Assembly (NCBI RefSeq): GCF_963678635.1
Contig: NC_087063.1
Span: 40,624,759-40,688,758 of the forward strand
Length of the DNA: 64,000 nt
From: Symsagittifera roscoffensis
Lineage: Eukaryota > Xenacoelomorpha > Acoela > Convolutidae
Direction: 5' to 3'
Shown here: positions 23,900 to 37,100 of the stretch, piece by piece
Position numbering within the stretch: position 1 is the first letter of the stretch
Layout: the number at the start of each line of letters is the position of its first letter
Program-made: the position numbers and the translations under genes
The notes under the pieces: model-generated
The model's database searches: none
The model's input: the letters and a program-made list of their open reading frames with translations, nothing else
Told to the model about the DNA's origin: nothing

Positions 23900-26660
23900 T
23901 ATATTTTCTTCGTCGTTGATAAAATTTGATCTATTTCTTGACAACAAGTATCCTGCATAAGGTATTTTTGGTACTGCAAGTGCAAGTGAATGTAAAGTTT
24001 GTAGTCGTTCAAGTTCACCTGAAGTGATGAAGCGTTTCTAGTTCTGATAGTGACATTTCTTGAAAAATTCTACTTAGTGTATAGTCTAATTTCATGTGTA
24101 AGTGGATGAAATAGTGAATTGGACCAAATTGTACTGCTTTTGACTTGTGGTCGAAGTTTTCCTCCAGTTCTTCCTGCGTTTTTCAGAAAGGTTAACGGGA
24201 TGTATGAGTTTTTGTCACGGTTTTAAATGTGATGTGTTGGATTTGGGTTAATTATTAGTTTACCTGTGTTCATGTAGAAAGCTTTTTCGTATTCGACAAG
24301 AACTTCTGAATATTGTGTTTTATAAAGCGGAGTGTTATACTTGAAAGCGAGTTCTGTTTCTGGCTAGATTTGAAAACGTGTCAGTTCGTTTTCTATATTT
24401 TTTTATATTGTTGAAACGTTAATTGTTTTGTCGGATTTTTTCATGGTTTACTTTATCATAAGGGATGGATTCAATAAAGAATTTATAACGATATTTTATC
24501 ATTCTTGCGTGTATTCTTGCAATTTGAAATGTCCTTCAGGCAACCAAATAATAGTTGCTTGTGTTCTTGTTGATTGATTGCAATATCCTTGATCGCTTTT
24601 AAAGGTATTCGTATTCCTTGATAAAATATAGTATCGTCTTTTAAATCTCGTGTTAATTGTAATTTTTCTAATTGGATTTTCCTATCAAAAACATAATTTC
24701 TTGTTATCCTTTGTTTTTTGTGTCAGCTTTGCAATTAGAAGAGTTGTTTATTCCAATGTGTGGTATCCAATTTCTATGATGGAGATCATAAGTTGATTGC
24801 CCATGTGCGCCGTGAAACGGATATTTGTCATCTAATTTTTATGACCATGGTATCTTGAAAGTTCCGCTTGATGTGCAGAGCCTGTAAAAATTTGAAAACT
24901 TAACAATTTTTGGTTTGTGCCTTTATTTTCGGTTAAATTCAATCGGTTCAGTTCATTTTTGATAACACTTTGATAGAAAAATTAGTAATCAAGTCTGTTT
25001 TTGTTTCCATTCGAGACTTGGAACAATGTACTTTTTTCTCTGAGAACGTTGCTGTAAATTTGTATCCTGTTAATGTAGTAGCTTGGAATTTTGAATAAAG
25101 TGTTGCGATTATTTGTTGTTTCTAATACTTGTAGTTCGGATTCGCATTGAATTACTTGGTTAATGGCGTATTTATGGAGTGGTTTTTGTTCATTTTCTTC
25201 ACAATCATAGTGTGTGAGTAGTAAATCTTGGGGTCCTGTTCGAGGAGAAAAGTTTTTATGATTTGTTGGTTTTGAAAAAATAAAAAGGAGTAGGGTTTAA
25301 AGGAGAAGGATTATTAAAAAATCTATGTGTCGGATAGTCCTGAATATGGATTATAGAATGTAATGTATCCAAGTGTCTTTTTTGTATATCTATCGTATTT
25401 ATAGATAATTTCTGTTGTGATAAATGGGGGAGGTTTTACAATAAATTACAATATTGAGCTGTTATATTTGTTGGAGCTAAGGGGAGAAGGTGATGAACTA
25501 AATTTTTTAATTTTACTGTTTTTTCAAATTTAAGTGTTAAATTGTCTTGGAGTGTGAGGATTTCTATGTTGTGTTCCTGTATCTCTTTGTGAATATCGTG
25601 TCTGTATTGTAATTTATTGAGTGATGAATTTTGTAGTCTGTTGCTATCAAGTTGTTGACCAAATAAGGGAGGGGTTGCTACGAATGTATTCCAGTATAAT
25701 CGTAGGGGTTTATTACTGGTAAAATGTTCTTAAAATCTATCGTCTAAATTTTAAGGGAAATTTAGAGGAAATGTTGTTGTTGGGTTTTGACTTTTTGTTG
25801 AAGGGGTTGAAAGTAGTGATAAGGTTTCTGATAATGACAAAGATGTATCCGATGATATATCTTTAGGGTCGTTCACCAAGTTTGGTTCACCTTGAGTGAA
25901 AGCTTGTGTCATCCAATGTGGGAGACGTTGTGTTGAAGCTGGGGGGTTAAAGGGATTTTCACGAAATTGTTCGGATGTGGGGGTTGATCCTAAGAAATCC
26001 AATGGTATGTTTGGAGTATTTTGTTGTGAGGTGGATTGTAATGGCGGGGGGGGGGTACTTTGAATTATATTACTGGAAAGATCTAGAGGATTTGGGGTTG
26101 GTGATGAGGGTATTTTAAAATGAACTCTGGGAGTTGTAAAATTTCTATTTCGTTTTGGATGTATGATTTGACTATCTAATGTGAATGTATTTTAGTTTTG
26201 ACTTGGATGCCTTGTTCTAATAAGGTCTTGTTGAAGAGAAGGGTATATTTAATATATTGACTCGTATTGTGGTTCGCCTAGGGGTGCGTGGCGGATTACA
26301 GCTTTTATAGGTTCTGATAATAGTGAATGTCTTCCTCAAAAGCATATGGGTTTTTTGAAATGAAATACGTATTGATGATTGAGGGTGATTTGTCTGACTG
26401 GATATTGGTGTTGTTGGAGATTCCTGGGATGTCGTAGTCGGTGGGGACTGTTGTGTGGGTTGTTGATTAGCAACTTTGAAAAGTTCTTTAAATTTTTACC
26501 TATGAAGAAAAATTATGTTGATCATAAAATTCTTCTATGAAAATGATTAAAAGTATTGTTGTTAATGCGTAAATTTTTATTGCCTTTTTTATACATTTGT
26601 ATATTGTCAGGACTAGGGATATTAAAAATGTGAAAGTTATCACTAAAAGAAGAAAATGTC
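23900..26660 (-). pseudogene. element A envelope-like region
   Basis: Located between integrase and the accessory frame, the usual place for env. A hydrophobic start-like segment (ITFTFLISLVLTIY) is readable near 26645-26590, and a Pro/Ser-rich part (MDFLGSTPTSEQF) at 26002-25751. The central part parallels the Cys-containing ectodomain piece seen in element B. Assignment rests on position and hydrophobic pattern, not on a recognised env family. It is broken. Confidence 0.4.
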
Positions 26661-26690
26661 TTTTTTGTTGAATAGATGACCTAACCTTTA

Positions 26691-27652
26691 GATAGTTGTT
26701 GAAATATCGTACCTGAGGAGGTGGTCAAAAATTGTTGCAAAGATGAGGTAGGTGTTGTGTACAGAATAGAAAATTATGAAAAAACTGCAAAAAAAATAAG
26801 AAGAGAAAGAGCTAAAGTTCGAAAGTATCTACAATAAAAAATATTCTGATTTGAAAAAAGGTTGAAGAAATGATTTGTTCCGGCTGAAATATTTTTTTTT
26901 GTGGCTAATTTTGAGTGAGGTCGGATTGTTTATTGATATTTGACAAGTGGTTTGGATATAGGCAATTTTGCTGACCAGAAGCCTGAAGGTCTAAGAATGA
27001 GCTTTCTAGTTTTGTTTTTATTTATGGGATGATCGGGGCATCCAGGATTTTTTCGTACTTTAGACTAAATGATCAAGTCTTATTTTTTCTTTAGGTTAAG
27101 TTAATGTTTTTCCATAAGGGAAAAATTGGAGTGTAGGTTGGGACAATATTGTTGATTTTTGTACAAGTTTAGATAGTTGTTGAAATATCGTACCTGAGGA
27201 GGTGGTCAAAAATTTTTGCAAAGATGAGGTAGGTTTTGTGTACAGAATAGAAAATTATGAAAAAACTGCAAAAAAATAAGAAGAGAAAGAGCTAAAGTTG
27301 GAAAGTATCTTCAATAAAAAATATTCTGATTTGAAAAAAGGTTGAAGAAATGATTTGTTCCGGCTGAAATATTTTTTTTTGTGGCTAATTTTGAGTGTGG
27401 TCGGATTGTTTATTGATATTTGACAAGTGGTTTGGATATAGGCAATTTTGCTGACCAGAAGCCTGAAGGTCTAAGAATGAGCTTTCTAGTTTTGTTTTTA
27501 TTTATGGGATGATCGGGGTATCCAGGATTTTTTCGTACTTTAGACTAAATGATCATGTCTTATTTTTTCTTTAGGTTAAGTTAATATTTTTCCATAAGGG
27601 AAAAATTGGAGTGTAGGTTGGGACAATATTGTTGATTTTTGTACAAGTTGAT
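26691..27652. repeat. 481-bp tandem duplication inside element A
   Basis: GATAGTTGTTGAAATATCG starts copies at 26691 and 27172, and both run to GTACAAGTT. The two copies differ at roughly 2% of positions, so the duplication is much younger than the element. Element B has one diverged counterpart around 52800-53340. Confidence 0.95.
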
Positions 27653-30600
27653 AGAAGAGGGTTGTAATATTTAGATTTTGGTTATTCCGGTTGTCAAATA
27701 TGAGCTTGTTGCTTATTTTTGACCTGGAGGTCTTTTAGTTAAAGTTACATGTATGTTTGAAGTTTGCAAAGTGTCGGCTGAAGAAGTGGTGTCAGAATGA
27801 GGTGATGTTCAGATAATTTCTGATTGGTTAAAATTGAACTAGGTGTTCAGGAGTGTCAGCATGAGTTTTTAGAAAAGAGAAGAAAGATTTGTTACATCTT
27901 TGAAAATTTAAAATGATTAATTAATTTGAAAGGGCTTTTCGGAATTCAACTTTCATTAATACTTTAGATTTTGGAATGAAGGTTTTGTGATCATTTCGTG
28001 GTTGATTTCGAAGTCGCGATGATTGTCGTTGTTGAGGTTTTTATTTTATTTCTTGTGGTAAAATTTTTTCTTCTAATTTTTTGATTTTTCTTTTGTTTCT
28101 GAGGTTTTTGTTTATTTTTTTATTTCTTGGGGTTTTCGTCGGGTATGTTCTTTATTCTTTGGTTCTTAAAATTGTGGTGAACAATTTGCGTCATTTGTTT
28201 GTTTTTGGTTATTGTCTGAGTTGTCTTGAAGAGTTTTCAGACCTGTAAAGGAGTATAATTGTGTTAGCTCCTAAGGAGCGTATTCTTTTGGGTAATATGG
28301 TAAAAGATTGTTTCTATGTTGAACAATTCCTTTTTTATTTGAATCAATAAGTTTATATGTTACATCAGTGGGCTTATGAATAATTTGAAATGGTCCTTTT
28401 CTGATTGATTGTATTTTTTTTAGATATTTTTTTTTCTGTTTTTTTCTGTTACAAAGTTTAGGATGAAGACATATGTTTCGATTTTTAAATTTGTAGCTCG
28501 TGTGAATCTTGAATTTATGTTTAATAATTTTCATTGTGTTTATTTATCTTTGTTTAAAAACCAATTGGTATGTGTGCCGAAAGCTAATTTTAAAATTTGT
28601 GGGTCTTCAAAACGATCTTCATCGTGTGTATGTAATGGTAATTTATAACTCAATGACTCTTTTGTAGGTTGGCAATAACCTTGTGTGTTTTTTGAGGAGT
28701 TTGCTGTGAATATTATTGATTTCCGCGGTTTATGATTAAAAACCAGTTCATAAGGTGATAGTCCTAAGGTTGTTCATATTTGTGAATTGTAACCCAAGAG
28801 GCATAATTTTACATATGTTGACCATTCAGTATATCTTGTATAGTTTCCATTTATAATACCTGAGATATTCTTGTTGTAAACGGTTCGTTCCTTCGACTAA
28901 ACTATTAAACCAAGGGGCATGAGATATTCGTGGTTTGTGTTTAACGTTGTATAGTTGGCATAATGTGATTTATAAATTCATTAATTATGAAATTCTTGCC
29001 ATTATCTGTGACAAGGACTTCAGGTAATCCAAATTTTGCAATCCAGTGTTCACAAAGTCTTGTCTATGCATAATGGGCATTGCAATGAGGTACTGGATTG
29101 AGTGCTAGGTAGTGTGTAAATGCGTCAACTAGGACCATTATATATGAGTTTCCTCATAGGGGGTGATATTGACCCTTTTGTATCGAATGAGATTCTGTGG
29201 TTAAAACATAGACTTTGTCCTTTAAAATCTTGCTTTTCTGCTATCTGTTTGTGATGTGGAAGTAGTTTATTTATTTGGCATGTTATGCAATCGTTGCATA
29301 ATACTTTGATCCAAATCGGTGCATTTGGAAAGTAAAAAATTTGAATCAAATTTGATTAAAGTTTTTTTTCTGATCCTGCATTTCCTTTAGTGTTTAAGGA
29401 ATGTGGATTGTGAAATGCTAGGAGTATCATACTTAGTGGTAAAAAGGGTTCTTTGAAATCAGATGTTTGATTTTCTAAAATATTTGTATTCCCATTTATG
29501 GATTTATTATTGAATTTTTTGTATAAGTATCTTAGAAGTGTTTTGTTTCTTAGAATTGTGATATTTGCTTTTATGGGTCTTGTTTTATAATTGTGCCAAG
29601 ACTTTAATGGTCTAATGACTGGGTCAAGGTTTTGATGTTTTTGTAGCAGTTCAATAATTAATTTTTCTGTACTCGGTAGAAAGATTTTTTCAATTTCTAT
29701 TTTTGAGAGACGTACGTTATCTAGGGGGTCAAGGAGGTTAAAAACTTGATTTATTGCGCTTTGAATTGGTGTCTGGAGGTCCTGATAAATTTATATTATC
29801 AATTACATTTTCTTTTTCTATTAAGGGAATAGGTCTAAACTTTATAATTGTTGTCTAAGTGGTTTATGTTGTGTATTGTTTTTGATCCATGATGAATATG
29901 GTATCGGTTTAAATGTAAAATTTCCTAATAGGTCTACTTCGTAGTGATTATTTTGGCAATCTTAATGGAAAATGTTGTCAGTTATTTATTTTTGCGTGAT
30001 CAATGTCAGTTTTTACTGCATATTTGCCTTCTAATCGTGGTGATGTTTTTCTACTGTTGTTTTTCTTGCTAATAATTCATGTGGTGTGTTTCTACTGAGT
30101 GTGTCTGGCAATGCAAGATTTCTTCCTGCTGTCCAAACAATATGTAGGTTTGGAAATTTCATTAATTTAAATGAAATCTTTAAATTGTATGGTTTGGATT
30201 TAATTTTCGTGTAATTTGAAAAATTTTTTGGATGTTTTGATCCAAGTATTAAAAATTCATTTTCTGTGAGAGTGTATATTATAGCTTTTTATTCTCTCGT
30301 AAGTGTAGAAAGTCTAAGTTCAGCTTGTGAAAATAGTCTTGATTTTGCTGAAATGAGATTCATTTATTTTATTTGTTCCACTGTGTGATTGTAATAATGC
30401 TGCGCCGATGACAAAGTTTGAGACGTCGCACATAGCATAAAATGGTTGGTCTGGATCTGGGATAGTATTTGATATTTGTTCAGTGAGAAGTGTTTTTAAT
30501 TCTTCAAAACGTTTCTGATGTTCTGATGTCCATTCAAAATTATTTTGCTGTCTGAAAATGTTATAAAATGATCTTAAATATAGTTGCATTTTATAGACGT

Positions 30601-33406
30601 AATTACTTAAGAAGTGAAACATTCCAAGAAGTTATTAGATTTTCTTTTATTTGATGGAAGTTGAAGTTTTATGATTGCGTCTGTGCGGGATTTTAATGAA
30701 TTTATTGTATTTCCTTCAATAATATGTCCAACGCAATTTTACAAGGGTGAGAAAAAAATGTGATAAATCTAGGGCTGCTTTCATGTTTTCTTTAAGTAGT
30801 ATTTAATGATATTTATCTGAGACAATAAATATTTCGTTTTTTGTCTGTGATTGCATGAAAACGTCGTCTAAATATGTTATGAAACTTTTACTGAGAATGA
30901 GTGGTTGAAAAATTTTAGTCGAAAATGCTGAGAATGCTGCTGTTCCTATAAAGATTCCATAGAAAAGTCTATTAAAGTCGTTTTGTTGGTTTCTAATAAC
31001 GAATTGCGTTAAACGTCGTGATTGTTCATATAGTGGCATTTGGTTGTATGCATTGTTCATGTCAGCTGTTATAAAGTATTTTCCGTTTATTTTTGTTTTG
31101 TTTTTTTTTGAAAATTACTTGAATTGTTTCTATGGACGAATTACATTTAGTTTCATCAAAGAGGGAATTGAGGTATCTTGCGTCTAAAAAAATTTTTAAT
31201 GATTTTCTTTTGGCTGAAATAATAATGGGATTTAATGGGATTGTATTTCCTTTTGGTTGTTCTTCTTTATTAACTGGGGAAATAGTTTCATATTGTTCTA
31301 CTATGTCTATTAATCTATTGACTTTATCTTGCAAGTGAATTGGGACTTTACTTGCTCGTTGTTTTTTGAAAATTGCGTCAGTTTTCAGAAGTAAGTGTAG
31401 TAGTGAATTCACTTTTCCAATATTAGATTTAGATGTGGCGTAAACCATTGCGTACTTTAGTAGCAGTTCGGCTAGTTGTTCAAATTCTTCTTGTGTAATT
31501 TGAGAGTGTTGAAAATTGAACATTTTAAGGAAATTTTATTGTTCAGTTGTGTGTTTTGATATCTGAAATGTTGTTTTAAAATTAGGTCTTTTTATGAAAT
31601 AGACTCTGTTTCGTTTTTTATTACTTAATATAATATTTATTGATAATTCTTCATTAAGAATTGTTGATTGACATATATCTAATTGTTTTAAAATAATATT
31701 CACTCTATATGCTATTTCTTTTGTGGGAGAAATTGTTGCACTAGTATCACAATAACCTAAAAGTCCTAGAGGTAATGTTTTTTTTATATTGAGAATTATT
31801 GTATACATGTAATGAAATTATATCTGAATTTGTACTTTTCGTGTATTTCATGGATGAGATTGTTACTCGGAAAAATTTATGAATTGGCTTGAATTCAAGG
31901 TTTGACATATATAGTCGTTGCTTGTTCTGTTTCATGTTTTTTGATGAACTTGAATTACTGAAAAATTATATACATATCCTGATAATGGTTTCAGGTGTTT
32001 TCGTTCTTGGTTATATATATGGTAGAATTTGGAAAAAATGATGGTTGTTTATTTAACCTTTGAAAGAATGTAGGTGATGTGTTTTTCATTCTTGTTTATT
32101 TGTCTTTTATATGTATTTTGCTGTTTAAAGTGTTATTAGTGGGATTATATTTAGTAATAAATGGTATTCCAACGATATTGTGTTTTATATCTGTGATTGT
32201 GTTAATATGATTTATACCAGAAAATGATGTGATTTTACGTATATCTTTGAGATACTGGTCAACAATTTGTCGTTTTATCTTCACTTCAGTGAATTCTTGT
32301 TTACGTGGGCTGTTTCCTTTTGCGAATAGGTTTGTAATTAAGTTGTAACAAAATTCTTCTTGTCCTCGGGAGGGATCAGTTTATGGTTTTATGAAAAATG
32401 GGAGTATCGAGTTATCGTCGAAATTTTTGTTGCACTCGATCATGTTTTATATTGTAAAACTGTTAGTGTATAACATTCAATATGTCTTATTGGTTGATTC
32501 CAATTATTTAGACGTATTGGTTTGTTGATATATGACTTTTTTCTTTTGCGTTTTCCTTTTATTGATGATTGTGTTGTGGCTTCTGAGTCAGAAAAATATA
32601 TTTGATCGTCTATTGGGTTAATTTTGTTTTTTGAGTCTCTTAAAATTTGAAGTTCCGGTATTGTTTTTGCTTCTGGTTCAGAGACTGCGTTTCTTCGTTT
32701 CGATAATTGTTTTTTTTTATAATTTGTTTTTGTTTTGTTATGATTGTCTTTTTTCGTGTTTGTCTTTTTGATCTAATATAACCTGTTAATTGTCTGTGTG
32801 GTGTGATTACAAGGTCGCATCTTTCGATTTTAATTAAACAATTTAATTTTTTAATTAAATTTTCGAATTTCTTCAAAGAATTATATAATATGATTGTTTG
32901 TTTGCTACCTAGTTTATCTCCTGACAAGTTTTAGAATGATGCCTGCAATATTTGAGAGTTAGATCTTTTAATTTTCCTAAACTGTTAGTCCTTACGGTTT
33001 TTTGTGGTTATCTTAACTTGGGGCATAGATTGTCGTGGTTGACGGGTTGGAGAGAGAGTATATCAATAATTTTTTTCTCTCGTGAATAAGTTTCAATCTA
33101 TGAACTTCTTGCATAATCTTACCTAGGTGTTGTGATTTTGTGATCGAGGGTTGGAAAAGAGTAAATAAATCCACAAGGTTCAGGCATAATTAGAACACAA
33201 GTAGATCGTTAGATACTTTTTTATGACCTACTAGTTTGTTAAGGGTTTCACCTGGGTCATCGAAGAGGAGCGGCTCATGTGAAGGATGAGTAACCGAAAT
33301 TCTTCACTGTTTAGCTTAATTTAAATGGTTAATTTTTTCAAAACTTCTGTTAGTCCTGAGTTGTTGACAAGGTGGGAAGGGGAGAACAAAAATTTTCTGT
33401 TTGATG

Positions 33407-33537
33407 CAAGGAAAACCTTGATGATCAATAAAAAATAATTGACTTTTATGTTTAATTTTAAATGAAGCATATAAGGGAAGCCTTGATGATCTGTTTGTTA
33501 CAGAAAAGTAGAGTATCAAAAACAAGGATAAGCCTTG
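33407..33537. repeat. element A leader: three CAAGG/CCTTG hairpins
   Basis: CAAGGAAAACCTTG (33407-33420), AAGGGAAGCCTT (33474-33484) and CAAGGATAAGCCTTG (33523-33537), the first two followed by GATGAT. The same set occurs in element B. Confidence 0.85.
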
Positions 33538-34109
33538 AAAATTTTTAATTTGAAAGTTTGAGTTGAAGAAAACTTAGAAGTTAAGGTTTTGATCAGATAA
33601 GTTTCTCGAATTGTTGCTGTTTTGTTTTAGGTGATGAAGCTGGGATTTAGAAAAATTTAATACTTTATGAAACTAACAATGATTTTTGTACTAACTAATT
33701 TTTGTATTTTGTATTTAATAAATTAATTATTCAAAAGTTTTGTTTTACTGCAGATTTTTGAGGGAACGACTTGTGTTCTTTTTATCAGTCTTAATTGTAT
33801 AGATAGTAAGTTTAGCACCAACAAGGTTGTTGAAGGTTTACTTCAAATTTTATTTCAAAAAATAAAAGTTTAAATTTACTGCTTAAAGTATTTTAAATAC
33901 AAAAGTTTGTTCTGATTTCCGTCGTAATATCATGTAGCAGAGTGGTCCAATTCCTGATTGTCTTTCGTGCCACGATCTTGGTCTTCTTTCAATACCTGGT
34001 ACTTCTGGTATTGTTTGAAAATTTTGCGTAAATGCATTGAGACGTAGAGACAATTCTGTTAAATTATTTATTCCGTCTAACATTTTTGCAATTTTTCAAT
34101 TGTCTAATT

Positions 34110-37100
34110 GTCTAAGTCCTACGAAATGAATTTTTCAGCTTCAAAGAAGCTAACTTGTCGGATAAAGACGAGCCAAGATTATCTATATCACGAAGTGATA
34201 CAGTTGAGTCCTTTGCAGTATGAAAATCGGATGAGTGTAAAAGCGAGAAAGGCTTTTTTGTCCGAGATGAGCTCAAAATGAGAAAACGAGTGTTGTCACT
34301 TACAAAAACTAGCGAATTTTTCTTTATCAAACCAATCAAGATAAAAATGATGGGAGGGAACCGATCATCCATCATTGGAAGAGACTTGATGCCGCAGTTG
34401 GGACTGCAGTTGGTTCAACAAACGCCAGGGGACCAGACAAGGTCTACTGACGAAAACCCAAAAGGGTAATCGGGGCAAGATGGGGAGCTGGACTCGTGGC
34501 GAAATTAGTTCAGTAAGCAGTTTTCAAATCTTTCTTAAAAGGGTGGGGAAAAGAAATAACTATAAAGTGCAGGCGGAATTTTTTGAGAAACCAACACCAG
34601 TACAACAGAAGGGTCGACGAGTCCCAATAACATTATAAGAAAAAGTGGATAAGGAAATCGAAAAACTATTGAAACAAGGTCATATCGAAAAGCTGAAAGG
34701 TTGTTTGCATAAATAGTTTGTGTCACCAATCGTAATAACAGTGAAAAAGACGGGTCAGTAAAACTAGGGTGCGAGTCGAGGGAACTGAAAACAAGTGCAT
34801 AAAAATAAAAACCTAATGCCAAATATCGAGGAATTAACGGACACCGTGGTGCAAACAATCATCGAGAAGAAATCGGGAGATACATTTTTTTCAACGATGG
34901 ACCTAACGTACGCATATTTCAAATACCTATAAGCATGGAAAAGAGTGTACACTACACTTTTTTTCTTATCGGAGGTCGGTCAACCGGAACGTACGGGTTC
35001 AAAACAGGATACTATGGCCTAACCATAATGCCGGCCGAATTTCAGCGCGCAATGGATTGCATCCTGTCCCAATTTCCGCAAGCGCATGCGTTCATAGACA
35101 TTCTGGTAGTAACCAAGGGAACTAAAATTGACCACATAGTGACCCTGGAGGCAATTCTGAAAAAACTGGACAAAGAGAACATGTCTCTAAAACTTATGAA
35201 GTGAAAGTTTGGACAACGCGAATGTGAAAGGTTAGGCCACAAAATAACCGCCACTGGAACAACACCATTAGTGCCAAAGAGAGAACCAATAGAATCGCTG
35301 AAACTGCCGCGTACCCTATCGCAATGGAAATCGTTTATGGGGTCAATACACAGTCTCCATGAAAATTGATAGCGCTGGCCGAATCTTCCACACCGTTACG
35401 GCCTTTACTAAAAAAAAATAACGATTACATATGGACCGCGGAAAATCAGTGCGCACTTGAAAAATTAAAAAATAAATTTTGAATATTGTTGAAATTCGCC
35501 ATTTCGATTTTCATAAAGATATACGACGCGAGCCATGAATTGTGTGCGACGCGAGCCATAACGGTTTAGGCGCTGTTCTCGAACAATTGGGACCGGAAGG
35601 GTGGAGAACGATTTCATTTGCCTCAAGGTACCTAAATGACGCGGAGAAAAATTATTCAACAAACAAACTAGAAATGTTGGCAGTAGTGTGAGGGGCTGAA
35701 TATTTCCGAAATTAATTATTGAGCAGAAAGTTTTTTTGTAGTAACGGACCACAAAGCGTTAGTTTCTCTTTTAAACGGCACTAACAAGAAAAACAAGACG
35801 ATGTTTAGCCGTTTAACGCGGTGGTTGGACCGACTCAATCCGTATAATTCTCAAATGGAACAGGAACCAAGGGCAAAAATTGAGTTGGCGAATCCTGCAA
35901 TAAGAATTGCAGGAGTAAAAGAAATTATAAAAGCAACTATAATGAAAACTTTAAAAAAAAAACTCTATGGCAAAGAAACCATGTGATTCAACCGTGAAAA
36001 AATTTAAATTCCGATTGAAAACGTTTGCTAATCGCAAGTGTAAATTCATCCAGCTCTTAGATATTGTAGTGACGGAGTATAACAAGCGGATCTAATAACT
36101 TCGCAGAGTGTTAAGTTTATAAAACAAAGCGAGATTTCGGTCGACATTATTGCTTTTCTAACGCTCCAAAAACATTATACAGACCCCAATTTAATGCGAC
36201 ATCCAAGTAATGAAGCAACACCAATTAGTATGTACGATAAAATGTTCACGGTAGCAAAGATTAATTCAATACGTAACGCTCTCGGTTTTATTCAAGATAG
36301 CGCATCCAGGGATTATCAATTACGTAATAAAACATCCAAGGGAGCGTATATTAATATAAAAAACCAGCAATCTATAAAAAAAATTTGAAAATTCGTCACG
36401 CAATACGCCAGTAGAGGGCGTCAAGTCATGCGAACGAAAATTGACCAATCAGAAACAAGACAGTTGAGAAATTAGTCGGTGCTATAACTGAATTGGAAAG
36501 AAGTTGCTCAAAATTCTCGATTTCAGAAAACCAAATCGAAATGGACCAGAGTTTTAAGAAATTGGAAGTTGTTTTGAAAAAGCACCCTAGTTTGGATAGT
36601 AGTAGTGACGAGATTGAAGAAATATTATCGAGTTTGAATTTAGAAGCGGTTACCGAGCACTCTAGATCAAATAAAATCAATTCAATTTTATCTTTACCTT
36701 CGGCATTTAAAGGCGAATCAATTCCACCAGTGGACCCAAATAATGTGTGTATGTCAATGGTACCACGCGGGTATAAATTTGTCAGCAAAATTACTTCCCC
36801 TTCCTGAGTAAAATAATTTACAATTTATTGAGTCCAATTACGTTTCCGATCCTCAACTTAGTGCAATCAGAGACTTAATCAAAACGAAACACCCAAAAAT
36901 TCATGAAAATGTTTCGGCTATGAAGCACTTTTATTCCCAAATTAAAAATGATTTTTATGTTAAGGAAAATGTTGTTTGGATGGATGAAAAACTCGTTATA
37001 CCTATGAATCTTACTACCGCAATTATTAACCGAAATCACGCATTCCACCATGGAAGAACTAACATATTTGATGCCCCCAAGGACGTCTGGTACCCGTATA

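Larger units (their letters stand above)
20037..34110 (-). mobile_element. element A: envelope-bearing Ty3/Gypsy-type LTR element, decayed
   Basis: Read on the minus strand, from 34.1 kb down, it shows a long leader (about 34110-32330), protease-like sequence (around 32284-31536, with a VGIPF motif), reverse transcriptase (31523-30803, with YLDD at 30863-30874) and RNase H (30622-30320, FEWTSEHQKRFEELK). Integrase follows (about 29349-28271), with a zinc-finger part and a KGPFQI...VTYKLID module of the GPY/F type. Then come an envelope-like region (about 26660-23900), an accessory frame (23720-22446), a 3' noncoding stretch and the left LTR. It parallels element B throughout. It is old and broken in many places, incomplete at its 5' side where it meets element C, and not all gag parts are seen. 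Age looks considerable given divergence from B. Confidence 0.8.
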
